A stretch of 64,000 bases of DNA from Candidatus Eremiobacteraceae bacterium (GCA_035295225.1 DATGJI010000052.1:186001-250000); one strand, 5' to 3'. Shown: positions 33,881-43,038, counted from the first letter of the stretch. Notes: generated by a model from the sequence alone, not told the origin. Translations and numbers: made by a program.

Positions 33881-34966
33881 CTAGCCGGCGGTGGCGAGCG
33901 GGTAGTCGCGGCGGTTGAAGTACGTGTCGCGGACCACGGGCCGGTAGCCGGCGCGACGGATGTTCTTCTCCAACTCCGCGCGATTTGCCGTGTTCGTGCT
34001 TCCGGCGAGCGTGACGACTTTCTCTTCTAAAATCGTTCCGCCCATGTCGTCGCAACCGAACATCAGTCCGAGCTGACCGAGTTTCAACCCCGGCGTCAGC
34101 CAGGACGACTGCAAGTGGTCGAAGTTGTCCAAGTACAGGCGGCTCACCGCGAGGACGCGCAAGTACTCCAGGCCTGTCGCCTCTTTGCCCTTGAGCGGGG
34201 TCTTGAACGGCACGTAGTACCACGGAATGAACGCCGTGAATCCATGCGTCTCGTCTTGCAGCTCGCGCAGCACGTCCAGATGGCGAATGCGCTCCGCATC
34301 GGTCTCGATCGAGCCGAACATCATGGTCGCCGTCGTCGGCATGCCGAGCCGCTGCGCGATGCGCATGACCTCGAGCCACCGGTCGTCGTCGATCTTGCGC
34401 GCCGAAATACGCTTGCGCACTCGCTCCACGAGGATCTCGGCGCCGGCGCCCGGCAACGATTTCAAACCCGCGGCGCGCAGCGTCGTCAACACATCTTCGA
34501 TGCTCATGGACTCGCGCTTCGCGATGCCGCAGATCTCGCTCGTGGAAAGCGAGTGGATGTCCACATCCGGAAAGCGCTCGCCGATAGCGCGGAAGAGATC
34601 GATGTAGTAGGCGATCGGGAGATCCGGGTTGACGCCGCCTTGCACCATGATCTGTGTTGCGCCTTGATCCGCGGCGAACTTGACGCGCTCGAGCACCTGC
34701 TCGTGCGTCATCGTGTAGCCTTCGGCGTGACCCTCCGGCCGGAAGAACGCGCAAAACGTGCAGTGGACGTTGCAGATGTTCGTGTAGTTGATAGTCGTGT
34801 CGATGACGTACGTGACTTCGTCGCCCGGATGCAGCTGCTCGCGCCGCGCGTGTGCAGCCGCGCCAAGGGCATGAAGGTCGGCTTCCCGATAGACGCGCAC
34901 GCCCTCGTCGTACGTGAGACGCCCGCCGCCGGCGGCGCGATCGAGCAGACTTGCGATTTCAGACAT
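33881..34966 (-). CDS. mqnC: Cyclic dehypoxanthine futalosine synthase
   Basis: 361-aa radical-SAM enzyme of the futalosine menaquinone route. Cluster motif CNVHCTFCAFFRPEG, then TQIMVQGGVNPDLPI and the C-terminal LKLGQLGLMFGCDDMGGTI, all typical of MqnC. The ATG at 34966 overlaps the mqnA stop by eight bases. With mqnA and mqnE it supplies three steps; mqnB and mqnD are not in the window. Confidence 0.95.
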   Translation of the reverse strand: MSEIASLLDRAAGGGRLTYDEGVRVYREADLHALGAAAHARREQLHPGDEVTYVIDTTINYTNICNVHCTFCAFFRPEGHAEGYTMTHEQVLERVKFAADQGATQIMVQGGVNPDLPIAYYIDLFRAIGERFPDVDIHSLSTSEICGIAKRESMSIEDVLTTLRAAGLKSLPGAGAEILVERVRKRISARKIDDDRWLEVMRIAQRLGMPTTATMMFGSIETDAERIRHLDVLRELQDETHGFTAFIPWYYVPFKTPLKGKEATGLEYLRVLAVSRLYLDNFDHLQSSWLTPGLKLGQLGLMFGCDDMGGTILEEKVVTLAGSTNTANRAELEKNIRRAGYRPVVRDTYFNRRDYPLATAG

Positions 34967-35795
34967 GCGTGTGGACCTCGCGCAGAAACTCAAGGTGCGG
35001 CACCGCGTTGAGCAGCCGGTGTCTGACGGCGAGCTCGAAAAATCGCATCAGACCGCGCCGCGCCGCGCCGTCGAAGTCGAAATTCAGCGTCCGGAAGTAG
35101 TCGCGGTAGAAACCGGCTGGCCGAGCGTGCGCCGATTGCGCCGCCGCGATCACGCTATCGATGTTCTCGGCGCCCCAGGCCTTGGCGCGCCGAAGCGCGG
35201 CCGCCACCGACTCGACGTCGGTCGGACGGTCCGCTGCGACTGCGCGGCGAACCGCCCAGACCGCGTACGCCATGCCGAGTCCGGTCAGCTCGTGCCAGAG
35301 CAAGCCGATGTCGTGCGCCTCGCCCTTTTCCGCGGCGAAGAACCCGTCGATCGCCGCGTCGCCGATCAGCAGACACGGCGATCCGTCGGCGCGGTATGCG
35401 GCAAGCGGATCATCTGACTCGACGAAGTCGGGCACGAATCCGTAACGCTCGGCGCAGATCGTTGCGAAGAGGTTCCGGCCGGTCGCGCTCTCGCGCGTCG
35501 CCGCGATCTTCACTCCCGCGAGATCGGCGGGCGGTCTGCGCGAAATGCAATAGATGCTGCGCACTTCGCGCTGTACACCGATGCAGACGTCCGGGAGCAG
35601 GATGAACGCATCTGCGTTCTTCGCGAAATGAAATGAGCTGATCGGGCTGATGTCGAGTTCGCCGCCGGACAAGCGCGCATTCAGCGCAGTGGGGACTCCG
35701 GCGACAAGCGTCCCCGGAAAGTCGACGGCGCCTGCGTCGAACGCGGCGTATATCGGCAGATCGTTTGTGTAACTGATGCGGCCGCAGCGGATCAC
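34959..35795 (-). CDS. mqnA: Chorismate dehydratase
   Basis: 278 aa, periplasmic-binding-protein-like fold without a signal peptide: RCGRISYTNDLPIYAAFD, DISPISSFHFAKNAD, LAGVKIAATRESATGRNL, and CLLIGDAAI. Converts chorismate to 3-[(1-carboxyvinyl)oxy]benzoate, the first step of the futalosine route. GTG start, three bases after the mqnE stop. Confidence 0.93.
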   Translation of the reverse strand: MIRCGRISYTNDLPIYAAFDAGAVDFPGTLVAGVPTALNARLSGGELDISPISSFHFAKNADAFILLPDVCIGVQREVRSIYCISRRPPADLAGVKIAATRESATGRNLFATICAERYGFVPDFVESDDPLAAYRADGSPCLLIGDAAIDGFFAAEKGEAHDIGLLWHELTGLGMAYAVWAVRRAVAADRPTDVESVAAALRRAKAWGAENIDSVIAAAQSAHARPAGFYRDYFRTLNFDFDGAARRGLMRFFELAVRHRLLNAVPHLEFLREVHTHV

Positions 35796-35798
35796 TGC

Positions 35799-36869
35799 TT
35801 ACGCCGGTTCCAAGACCTTGTACAACAGGTTGCGCCGGGTCGGCACGAAGCCCGCTTCTTCGATCGCCCGTTTCAGTTCTTGCGCAGGCGTGCTCTGATC
35901 GGTCTTGCTGCCCGCATCGCGATAGATCTGCTGTTCGTTATGCACGGTGCCGTCGATGTCGTCGGCGCCGAAGTGCAGGCCAAGCTGCGCGATCTTGATG
36001 CCGTACGAGATCCAGTACGCTTTGATGTGGTCGACGTTGTCGAGCATGAGCCGCGAGACGGCGATGGTGCGCAAGTCATCGATGCCGTCGGTCCATCCGT
36101 ACTCTTCGAGATCGTTCTCTTCCGGGTGGAACGGCAACGGCACAAAGCACTTGAAGCCGCCGGTCTGCGCCTGCAGTTCGCGAAGCAGCGCGAGATGTTC
36201 GACGCGCTCTTCGATCTTCTCGACGTGACCATAGAGCATCGTGCAATTCGTCCGGATGCCGAGGCGGTGCGCGACGCGATGGACTTCCAGCCATTCTTCG
36301 GCCGACGCCTTGTGCGGGCAGACGATGTCGCGCACGCGCTTGACGAGGATCTCCGCACCGCCGCCGTTGAGCGCTGTGAGACCGGCGTCGCGCATGCGCG
36401 TCAACCCGTCTTCGTACGAGCAGCGTGCGCGCTTGCACATATAGTCGATCTCGGCCGCCGTGAAGAGCGCGAGCTGCACGTGCGGTATGCGCGCGTGAAG
36501 TTCGGCGATCATCGGAATCCAATACTCGAGGCTCGTCTGCTTGGGATCGTGGCCGCCGACGATGTGCAGCTCGTCGTAATCGGCCGGCTCGGCGCACGCT
36601 TTGTCGAGAATTTCTTCGACCGACATGCGCACCGCGCGCGCTTCTTTTTCGGATGCGGCGAACGAGCAGAATTTGCAGCCTGCGTAGCAGATGTTCGTGG
36701 TGTTGAGATAGCGCTTGAAGACGTAGTACGCGCGATCACCGTTCTTGCGCGTGCGGACCTCGTGCGCGAGCCGGCCCAGTTCGTGGAACGGCGCCCGCTC
36801 GTACAAAAAGACGCCGTCGGCGCGGTCGAGCGGCACTCCGGCGCGGATCTTCTCTGCGATTGCGCCCAT
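35799..36869 (-). CDS. mqnE: Aminofutalosine synthase
   Basis: 356-aa radical-SAM enzyme joining SAM and the MqnA product. Motif CYAGCKFCSFAASE, DELHIVGGHDPKQ, LNGGGAEILVKRVR, and C-terminal LGLHFGADDIDGTV. The ATG at 36869 gives normal length; a GTG at 36887 adds six residues. First menaquinone gene after ftsK; transcription order is mqnE-mqnA-mqnC. Confidence 0.95.
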   Translation of the reverse strand: MGAIAEKIRAGVPLDRADGVFLYERAPFHELGRLAHEVRTRKNGDRAYYVFKRYLNTTNICYAGCKFCSFAASEKEARAVRMSVEEILDKACAEPADYDELHIVGGHDPKQTSLEYWIPMIAELHARIPHVQLALFTAAEIDYMCKRARCSYEDGLTRMRDAGLTALNGGGAEILVKRVRDIVCPHKASAEEWLEVHRVAHRLGIRTNCTMLYGHVEKIEERVEHLALLRELQAQTGGFKCFVPLPFHPEENDLEEYGWTDGIDDLRTIAVSRLMLDNVDHIKAYWISYGIKIAQLGLHFGADDIDGTVHNEQQIYRDAGSKTDQSTPAQELKRAIEEAGFVPTRRNLLYKVLEPA

Positions 36870-36940
36870 CGCTGCAGTCGTGGTCACGGCTCGTTTCGGT
36901 TCTCGCACAACCTGCGGGCAGCCTCCGCTCGCAGCGAGAT

Positions 36941-39178
36941 TTACAACAGCGTCTGCTCGGAGCGCCGGGGTGCGAGGAGCGATTCGAGCTGCGGCATGTC
37001 GGCTTCGCCGACGAGGATCTTCCGCGGTTTCGTGCCTTCGGCGGGACCGACGACGCGATACTCCTCGAGTATCTTCATCAGGCGCACCGCGCGCGGATGG
37101 CCGACCTTCAATTCCGCTTGGAGAAGCGCGACCGACGCCATCTGCCGTTCGATGATGATCTTCGTCGCGTCTAGGGCCAATTCGTCGGATGGTCCGCTGC
37201 CGTCTTCCTCGACTTCGGTGAGCTCGAAATCCAGCCGGTTCTCCGGGTCGTCCTGGCCGCGCCAGAACTCGCACAAGCGCTCGATCTCATCGCTCGCCAC
37301 CATCGCGCCTTGCACGCGGATCGGTTTCGGCGCATCGATGGGCAGATAGAGCATATCACCGCGGCCGAGCAGTCTTTCGGCGCCCGCCATATCGAGGATG
37401 GTCCGCGAATCCACCTGCGATGAGGCGGCGAAGGCGATGCGAGATGGGATGTTCGCCTTGATGAGCCCGGTGATGACGTCCACGGACGGCCGCTGCGTGG
37501 CGACCACGAGATGGATGCCGGTGGCGCGAGCGAGCTGCGCGATGCGACAGATGCTCGTCTCGACGCGCGTGGGAGCGACGAGCATGAGATCGGCGAGTTC
37601 GTCGATGATGACGACGATATAAGGAAGCTTGTCGTCCGGATTCTCCGCGTTGTACTCTTCGATCTTGCGAACGCCGGCGCGTGCGAAGCGCTCGTAGCGC
37701 GCATCCATTTCGCGCGTGAGTTCGTAGAGCGCACCTGCTGCGAGCTTCGGATCGGTGATGCATTCCTTGATGAGGTGCGGGATGCCGTTGTATTCGGTCA
37801 ACTCGACGCGCTTCGGATCGACGAGCAGCAGCTGCACTTGTTCGGGCGTGCAGGTCGACAGAAGCGATGCGAGGATGACGTTGAGGCAGACGCTCTTGCC
37901 GGCGCCGGTCGCGCCGGCGACGAGCAAGTGCGGCATGCGCGCGAGGTCGGCGATCACGGCGCGGCCGGTGATGTCTTTGCCCAAGCCGATGGAAAGTTTG
38001 CCTTCGACCTTCGGGAGATAGTCCAATATCTCGCGCATGGACACGATCGAAACCGCGCTGTTCGGCACTTCTATGCCCACGGCGCCTTTGCCGGGAATCG
38101 GCGCCTCGATGCGCACGCTCTGCGCGGCGAGCGCGAGCTGGATGTTGTCGGAGAGCGATTTGATCGCGCTGACCTTCACGCCGCGCCCCGGCGTCATCTC
38201 GTAGCGCGTCACGCTCGGGCCGCGCTCGATGTGCGTCACGGTCGCCTCGACGCCGAACGACGCAAGCGTCTCTTCCAGTGTTTTCGCCGCACTCGTCTCG
38301 TCGTGCACGCGCTTTTCCGGCGGATTGAACAACGACAAATCGGGCAGACGGTATCCGCCGGCGCTCACCGGCTGGCGCACTTGTTTTTGCGGTTTAGGTT
38401 CGGGAGCGGCAGGTCTGATGACGTCCAGCGGCGCCGGTGATTGCGCCGGCTTTACCCGAGTGAGCGGCTCGATGTGATCCTGACCGACGACGAGCGTCGG
38501 GTCCGCGGCGGCAGGTTCGATGTCGTCGTCGGTTTCGATCTCCGGTTCGACAACGAGCGTCGGCCCGATGGCGGCCGGGGCGATTGCGGCGTGCTCGACG
38601 GCATCGACTCTATCGATGGGTCGCTGCAACGCTCGTGCGCCGGCGCCGATCAATCTGCCGGCATTCGCGCCCGCTCGCGCGGCGCCGATGGCGGTAGCGC
38701 CGAAAACGCGCTTGAGCGAGATTCCCGTCGGCGCGACGAAGAACGCGACGAGGGCGAAGAACAGTATGATAGTCGCGCCGGCCGAGCCGCCCAGCCACAC
38801 CAACCCGTGCGCCAATGCGTTACCAACGATGCCGCCGCGGCCGCCCATGCCGAGCAGCGCATCGAGCACGAGGAACTCCGCGATCGCGCAGCCGGCGAAC
38901 ATCGCCATCATGCGCAGCACGTGCAGTTCGAGGAAGATGATGACGGCGATCGTAGCAAGCGCGACGACCAATATCCAGGCACCGCCGCCGAACCATGCGT
39001 GCATTGTCGCGTTGGCGATCGGCCCAATGGTGCCTGAGTGGCCCCGCGGCAGCCAGAGCGCAAGCGCGCACAGAAGCGCGACGCAGAGCACGCCGATGCC
39101 AAGGATTTCCAGATTGAGCGTGAGGCCCGGTAACGGGTCGACTCGGCGCGATCTAGCGGCCGATTTCGCGCGGCTCAT
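36941..39178 (-). CDS. ftsK: DNA translocase FtsK/SpoIIIE
   Basis: 745 aa. Four to five N-terminal membrane helices (residues 20-180), a Pro/Asp-rich linker of about 150 residues, the FtsK alpha/beta motor with Walker A GATGAGKSVCLN near residue 420 and Walker B IVVIIDELADLM, and the C-terminal gamma winged helix (ASVALLQAELKVGHPRAVRLMKILEE) that reads KOPS-like sites. Pumps the chromosome terminus through the septum. Lies 71 bases before mqnE. Confidence 0.95.
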   Translation of the reverse strand: MSRAKSAARSRRVDPLPGLTLNLEILGIGVLCVALLCALALWLPRGHSGTIGPIANATMHAWFGGGAWILVVALATIAVIIFLELHVLRMMAMFAGCAIAEFLVLDALLGMGGRGGIVGNALAHGLVWLGGSAGATIILFFALVAFFVAPTGISLKRVFGATAIGAARAGANAGRLIGAGARALQRPIDRVDAVEHAAIAPAAIGPTLVVEPEIETDDDIEPAAADPTLVVGQDHIEPLTRVKPAQSPAPLDVIRPAAPEPKPQKQVRQPVSAGGYRLPDLSLFNPPEKRVHDETSAAKTLEETLASFGVEATVTHIERGPSVTRYEMTPGRGVKVSAIKSLSDNIQLALAAQSVRIEAPIPGKGAVGIEVPNSAVSIVSMREILDYLPKVEGKLSIGLGKDITGRAVIADLARMPHLLVAGATGAGKSVCLNVILASLLSTCTPEQVQLLLVDPKRVELTEYNGIPHLIKECITDPKLAAGALYELTREMDARYERFARAGVRKIEEYNAENPDDKLPYIVVIIDELADLMLVAPTRVETSICRIAQLARATGIHLVVATQRPSVDVITGLIKANIPSRIAFAASSQVDSRTILDMAGAERLLGRGDMLYLPIDAPKPIRVQGAMVASDEIERLCEFWRGQDDPENRLDFELTEVEEDGSGPSDELALDATKIIIERQMASVALLQAELKVGHPRAVRLMKILEEYRVVGPAEGTKPRKILVGEADMPQLESLLAPRRSEQTLL

Positions 39179-39241
39179 GCGTCCCCAACCATGCGCACGG
39201 ATGTTCGATAGCGCGCCAAACGCTGCCTGCGCATCGCGAAT

Positions 39242-39291
39242 GTAGGGCGGGCCTTCACGGCCCGCCGGCGGACCATAAAGGTCCGCCCCAC
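39242..39291. repeat. Family-A palindrome with hairpins in the opposite order
   Basis: GTAGGGCGGGCC TTCAC GGCCCGCC, GGC, then GGACC ATAAA GGTCCGCCCCAC. Compared with the 3272 and 32465 copies the GGGCC and GGACC hairpins have changed places, so this copy is inserted in inverse orientation. It separates the permease stop from the ftsK start. Confidence 0.85.
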
Positions 39292-39297
39292 ATCATC

Positions 39298-40206
39298 TCA
39301 TCGAGATTTTGGGTCGAGCGCGTCGCGCAAGCCGTCGCCGAGCAGATTGAAGCCGAGCACGGTCAGCGAGATCGCGATTCCCGGAAAGAGCAGCGCCCAC
39401 GGAGCAGACAGCCAGTAATCGCGCGCGTCGTTGAGCATGGAACCCCATTCCGCGGTCGGCGGTTGGATGCCGAGACCTAAGAACGACAGTCCGGCAGAAT
39501 CCAACTCCGCGGTGCCGACGCCTAGCGTGGCCTGCACCAGCAGCGGGGCCATGATGTTCGGCAACACGTACTTGAGCAGCAGCGCGGGTACGCCGTTGCC
39601 GATGGCCTTCGCCGCTTCGACGTACTCCATATCTCTGACGGCGAGCACGGACGCGCGCGCGATGCGCGCATAGACCGGTATGCCGACGACGCCGACGGCG
39701 ATGAACAACTTGACGACGTCGCTCACGCGCGTATCGAGCACGGCCGAGACGGCGATCGCAAGTATGATGCTTGGGAACGCAAGCATCACATCCATGAAAC
39801 CCATCGCGACCGAGTCGAGCCAACCGCCCCAGAAGCCGGCCGTCATGCCGATGAACGTGCCCAGCAACAGGCCGATTCCGACGGAGACGAAACCGATCTC
39901 GACCGAAAGCCGCGCGCCGAACACGAGCCGCGTGAAGATATCGCGCCCGAGTTTGTCGGTCCCGGCAAGGTGGGCTAACGACGGGGGCAGCGTCGTGGCC
40001 GCGGGCGCAAGATTTTGGGCAAGCGGATCGCGCCAACCCGAAAGTGCCGGCGCGAAGATCGCGCAGACGGCAAGCGCGGCGATGATGGTGAGCCCGATGA
40101 GCGCTGACGGACTTTTGCGAAAACGTCGCCATGTGTCCGCCCACACTGAAACGTATGGCGCCTCGTGCAGCGCGGCATCGGCGTATGTCGATGCGGCAAG
40201 CGCCAT
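39298..40206 (-). CDS. Peptide/nickel-type ABC permease (DppC/OppC-like), orphan
   Basis: 302 aa, BPD_transp_1 family. N-terminal OppC_N helix (SALIGLTIIAALAVCAIFAP), LAGTDKLGRDIFTRLVFGARLSVEIG, the EAA loop EYVEAAKAIGNGVPALLLKYVLPNI and GLSFLGLGIQPPTAEWG, typical of DppC. It needs a DppB partner, two ATPases and a binding protein, none of which lies nearby. It follows RNase J by five bases in one transcript. Confidence 0.9.
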   Translation of the reverse strand: MALAASTYADAALHEAPYVSVWADTWRRFRKSPSALIGLTIIAALAVCAIFAPALSGWRDPLAQNLAPAATTLPPSLAHLAGTDKLGRDIFTRLVFGARLSVEIGFVSVGIGLLLGTFIGMTAGFWGGWLDSVAMGFMDVMLAFPSIILAIAVSAVLDTRVSDVVKLFIAVGVVGIPVYARIARASVLAVRDMEYVEAAKAIGNGVPALLLKYVLPNIMAPLLVQATLGVGTAELDSAGLSFLGLGIQPPTAEWGSMLNDARDYWLSAPWALLFPGIAISLTVLGFNLLGDGLRDALDPKSR

Positions 40207-40211
40207 CGAGC

Positions 40212-41945
40212 CTAGATCTCCATGACCACCGGAACGATCATCGGTCTGCGTTTTGTGCGGTCGAACACGAACTTGGACAGTCCTTTGTGGATGTCGTCGC
40301 GGATCGCCGTCCACTCGGTGATGCCGGCGTCGGCGCCCTCTTCGATGATCGTGTGCGCTTCGCGCCGCACTTCGTCGAGCACGCCGTCGGCCGAAGCCGA
40401 ATGGTCGAACGTGAAGCCGCGCGACGTGATGTCCGGTCCGGCCAGGACTTTGCCGTCGACGCTATCGATCGTGACGGTGACGATGATCATGCCGTCGCCC
40501 GATAAATGGCGGCGATCGCGCAGCACCACGGTGCCGACATCGCCCACGCCGAGACCGTCGACGTAGACAGGCGCTGCGGGCGCTTTGCCGACGCGCGCGA
40601 CCGTATCTCGATCGGTGAACTCGATCACGTCGCCGTTTTCAACGACGAAGACGTCACTTTGCTCGAGTCCTGTTTTGAACGCGAGCCGCGCATGCTGCAC
40701 GAGCATTCGGTATTCGCCGTGCACCGGGATGAAGTACCTGGGCTTCGTGAGATTGAGCATGAGCAGCAGCTCTTCTTGGCAACCGTGTCCGGAGACGTGC
40801 GCCAGCCGCTGCTTGCCATAGATGACATTGACGCCGAGGCGGAAGAGATTGTTGATCGTCCGCCCGATGCTGCGTTCGTTGCCGGGGATCGGCGTCGCCG
40901 AGATCACGACGGTGTCACCTCGGACGAGCTTCACTTTCCGATGATCGCGCGCTGCCATGCGGGTGAGCGCCGACATCGGCTCGCCCTGGCTGCCCGTGGT
41001 GCAGATGACGATGCGCTCCGGCGGATACGACGCGAGCTCGTGCTCGCGTATCAGCTGCGAAGGCTCGATGTTCAGGTAGCCGTGCTCCATGGCGATGCTC
41101 GACACGTTGAGCATGCTGCGGCCGACGAAGCAGATCTTGCGGCCGTGGCGCGCCGCCGCGTCCACGGTCTGCTGCAGGCGCGGCACATTCGAAGCGAACA
41201 TCGTGACGATGATGCGCCCTTCTGCGCGCGCGAAGATGTCGGCAAACGTCTCTCCGACCACGCGCTCCGAAAGCGTATGACCGGGAAGCTCCGAGTTCGT
41301 CGAATCCGAACAGAGCAGCAGCACGCCTTCATTGCCGTAACCGGCGAGCGCGGCCATGTCGGTCGGCTTGCCGTCGATGGGGGTCTGGTCGAACTTGAAG
41401 TCGCCGGTGTGGATGACCGTGCCGAGCGGTGTATGCAGCGCGATCGCGCACGAACCCGCGACGCTGTGCGTGACATTGATGAAGTGCGCGCCGATGCCGC
41501 CGACCGTGACGGTTTCGCCGGCTTCTACGATATGCGTGACGACGTTTTGGATCTTGTGCTCTTTTAGTTTGCCGCGCAGCAGCGCAAGCGTGACGTCCGT
41601 CCCATACACCGGCACGTTGAGTTGGGCGAGGAAGTAAGGAACGCCCCCGATGTGGTCTTCGTGCGCGTGGGTCAGAAGCAGACCGCGCACCTTGCGTTTG
41701 CGCTCGAGCAGATAGGTGATCTCGTCGATGACCAGGTCGACGCCGAGCATCTCTTCTTCCGGGAATTGGACGCCGGCGTCCACGACCACGATGTCATCGC
41801 GCGTCTCGAACACCGTCATGTTGCGGCCGATTTCGCCGCAACCGCCTAGGGGGATGACTCGGAGGTATTGGCCGTCGCGGGGCGGATCGGGCAAAGGGTC
41901 ATTTGAATCGCGCGTGCTCGCGACCGGGAAAAACTCATGTAGCAT
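40212..41945 (-). CDS. rnj: Ribonuclease J
   Basis: 577 aa, metallo-beta-lactamase/beta-CASP nuclease with 5'-exo and endo activity on mRNA and rRNA. RVIPLGGCGEIGRN at the N terminus, HAHEDHIGG metal site, HTGDFKFD, DSTNSELPGHTLSE, SGHGCQEELLLMLNLTKPRYFIPVHGEYR, and a C-terminal domain of about 110 residues. A disordered extension of 25 residues precedes the core. Main mRNA nuclease expected in lineages without RNase E. Confidence 0.96.
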   Translation of the reverse strand: MLHEFFPVASTRDSNDPLPDPPRDGQYLRVIPLGGCGEIGRNMTVFETRDDIVVVDAGVQFPEEEMLGVDLVIDEITYLLERKRKVRGLLLTHAHEDHIGGVPYFLAQLNVPVYGTDVTLALLRGKLKEHKIQNVVTHIVEAGETVTVGGIGAHFINVTHSVAGSCAIALHTPLGTVIHTGDFKFDQTPIDGKPTDMAALAGYGNEGVLLLCSDSTNSELPGHTLSERVVGETFADIFARAEGRIIVTMFASNVPRLQQTVDAAARHGRKICFVGRSMLNVSSIAMEHGYLNIEPSQLIREHELASYPPERIVICTTGSQGEPMSALTRMAARDHRKVKLVRGDTVVISATPIPGNERSIGRTINNLFRLGVNVIYGKQRLAHVSGHGCQEELLLMLNLTKPRYFIPVHGEYRMLVQHARLAFKTGLEQSDVFVVENGDVIEFTDRDTVARVGKAPAAPVYVDGLGVGDVGTVVLRDRRHLSGDGMIIVTVTIDSVDGKVLAGPDITSRGFTFDHSASADGVLDEVRREAHTIIEEGADAGITEWTAIRDDIHKGLSKFVFDRTKRRPMIVPVVMEI

Positions 41946-41988
41946 ATGGGCTCATTCGCCGCCGGCGCGCTATTTGCCCCCACGTGTT

Positions 41989-42486
41989 TCACCAGGGCTG
42001 CAAGGTCCATCGCAATGCGGCCGGTTGGAATTGTGCCGGGCAGAGCATCTCGATCGAGCGAGATTCGCCGGGCGCGATCGAATCCACGGCGTATGCGAGG
42101 TCGACGTTTCTTCCAGCGGCGTCTTCGACGTGCGCGATGAGCAAGCCGGTGAACGGCTGGTGAGACTGATTGCGCACTCTGGCGTGTACGATCGGGCTGC
42201 CGAGAAAATCGAGTATGATCGAAGACGGGCCGACCTCGATATCGGAGAGATTCATCGCCGTATCGAGTCTGACGAGGGGCGTCTCCGTCTCGGTGAGCGC
42301 CAAGAAATCTTCCAGCGCCGCTTCGCGGCGTGTGAGCGCGGCGATCACCGCAAGCCGGACAACGCGGCGCCGGATGACGCGCTCGGTCGCTATGGGCGTT
42401 GAACGCGGCGCCGCCGGGTGGCGCTTCCGTTTCGGGCGCGCGTGAAGCAATGCGCTGAGAGCTGCGGCCGCAATGAGCGTAGTCAT
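41989..42486 (-). CDS. Possible exported protein, unknown function
   Basis: 165 aa. Short hydrophobic start (MTTLIAAAALSALLHA), then a strongly basic segment (RPKRKRHPAAPR), a helical stretch and a C-terminal beta sandwich (SIILDFLGSPIVHARVRNQSHQPFTGLLIAHVEDAAGRNVDLAY) resembling FxLYD/Ig-like domains. The signal is weak, so location is uncertain. It lies 43 bases upstream of RNase J on the same strand. Confidence 0.55.
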   Translation of the reverse strand: MTTLIAAAALSALLHARPKRKRHPAAPRSTPIATERVIRRRVVRLAVIAALTRREAALEDFLALTETETPLVRLDTAMNLSDIEVGPSSIILDFLGSPIVHARVRNQSHQPFTGLLIAHVEDAAGRNVDLAYAVDSIAPGESRSIEMLCPAQFQPAALRWTLQPW

Positions 42487-42532
42487 GGCGCGCGTATCCC
42501 GCGTCGCTGGCCGCGCGGAAACCGGCCGCCGC

Positions 42533-42656
42533 TTATTTGTGGCTTTGGAGCAACGTCAAGAACGATTCGAACTTCAACATGTGGCCTTCGCGGGCGCTCC
42601 ATCGCCGTACGACGTCGATATCAACCTCTTGGGCGAAGAGAATTGACCGATTTTCA
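42533..42656 (-). pseudogene. Out-of-frame C-terminal tail of the HTH gene (probable frameshift)
   Basis: Past the HTH stop, the +1 frame reads coherent protein without any start codon: QDALEKHFENRSILFAQEV, then DIDVVRRWSAREGHMLKFES and FLTLLQSHK, ending at TAA 42535-42533. The frame is open up to a TAG at 42733-42731, so one +1 shift between about 42731 and 42657 would join it to the HTH gene and give a protein of about 155 aa. Either a real frameshift, a programmed one, or a sequencing error. Confidence 0.45.
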
Positions 42657-43001
42657 AAGTGTTTTTCGAGCGCGTCTTGGACGACGCCGCAACGTCGACG
42701 CGAGTGTTCGGAGGTCTTCTCTCGCTTCGCCTAGTCTGGCAAGGAGCCGGCCGAGTTCGCGCGCGGCGAAATATCGAGGATTGACAGAGACGCGCCTTTC
42801 TTTTCCGATGATCCGCGACGCCGTGAGACCTTCGGCATCGAACGCTGCGACGATCCGCTGGACGGACGACAAACTGGAACCCGTCAAGCGTGCAAGTTCG
42901 CGCGGGTAGCTTTCTTCGAGGAGTGCGAGCAGAATGAGTATGTCCGTTCGCAGCAGAGATCCGAAGGCTCGTGATCTCTGATCTAGGCTATTGCCTTTCA
43001 T
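42654..43001 (-). CDS. Winged-helix transcription regulator
   Basis: 115 aa, ArsR/MarR-like winged helix: TDILILLALLEESYPRELARLTGSSLSSVQRIVAAFDAEGLTASRIIGKERRVSVNPRYFA. The last 10 residues (RPRRARKTL) look like out-of-frame translation, see the tail at 42533. The ATG at 43001 lies six bases after a TATACT box, so the message is probably leaderless. Divergent from the exporter operon and sharing its intergenic region, hence a candidate regulator of that operon. Confidence 0.7.
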   Translation of the reverse strand: MKGNSLDQRSRAFGSLLRTDILILLALLEESYPRELARLTGSSLSSVQRIVAAFDAEGLTASRIIGKERRVSVNPRYFAARELGRLLARLGEAREDLRTLASTLRRRPRRARKTL

Positions 43002-43007
43002 GAGACA

Positions 43008-43013
43008 AGTATA
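43008..43013 (-). promoter_or_regulatory. -10 box of the winged-helix gene, leaderless
   Basis: TATACT on the minus strand, then TGTCTC, then ATG (43001). No convincing -35 box 17-18 bases upstream (GGTGCG). Confidence 0.5.
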
Positions 43014-43038
43014 CTAAATCCGCAAGGCATCGCACCGG

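Noticed and set aside
37356-37763. Extra minus-strand frames within ftsK
   Set aside because: Shadow frames of the FtsK motor domain; the main frame contains all Walker and gamma-domain motifs without a break.
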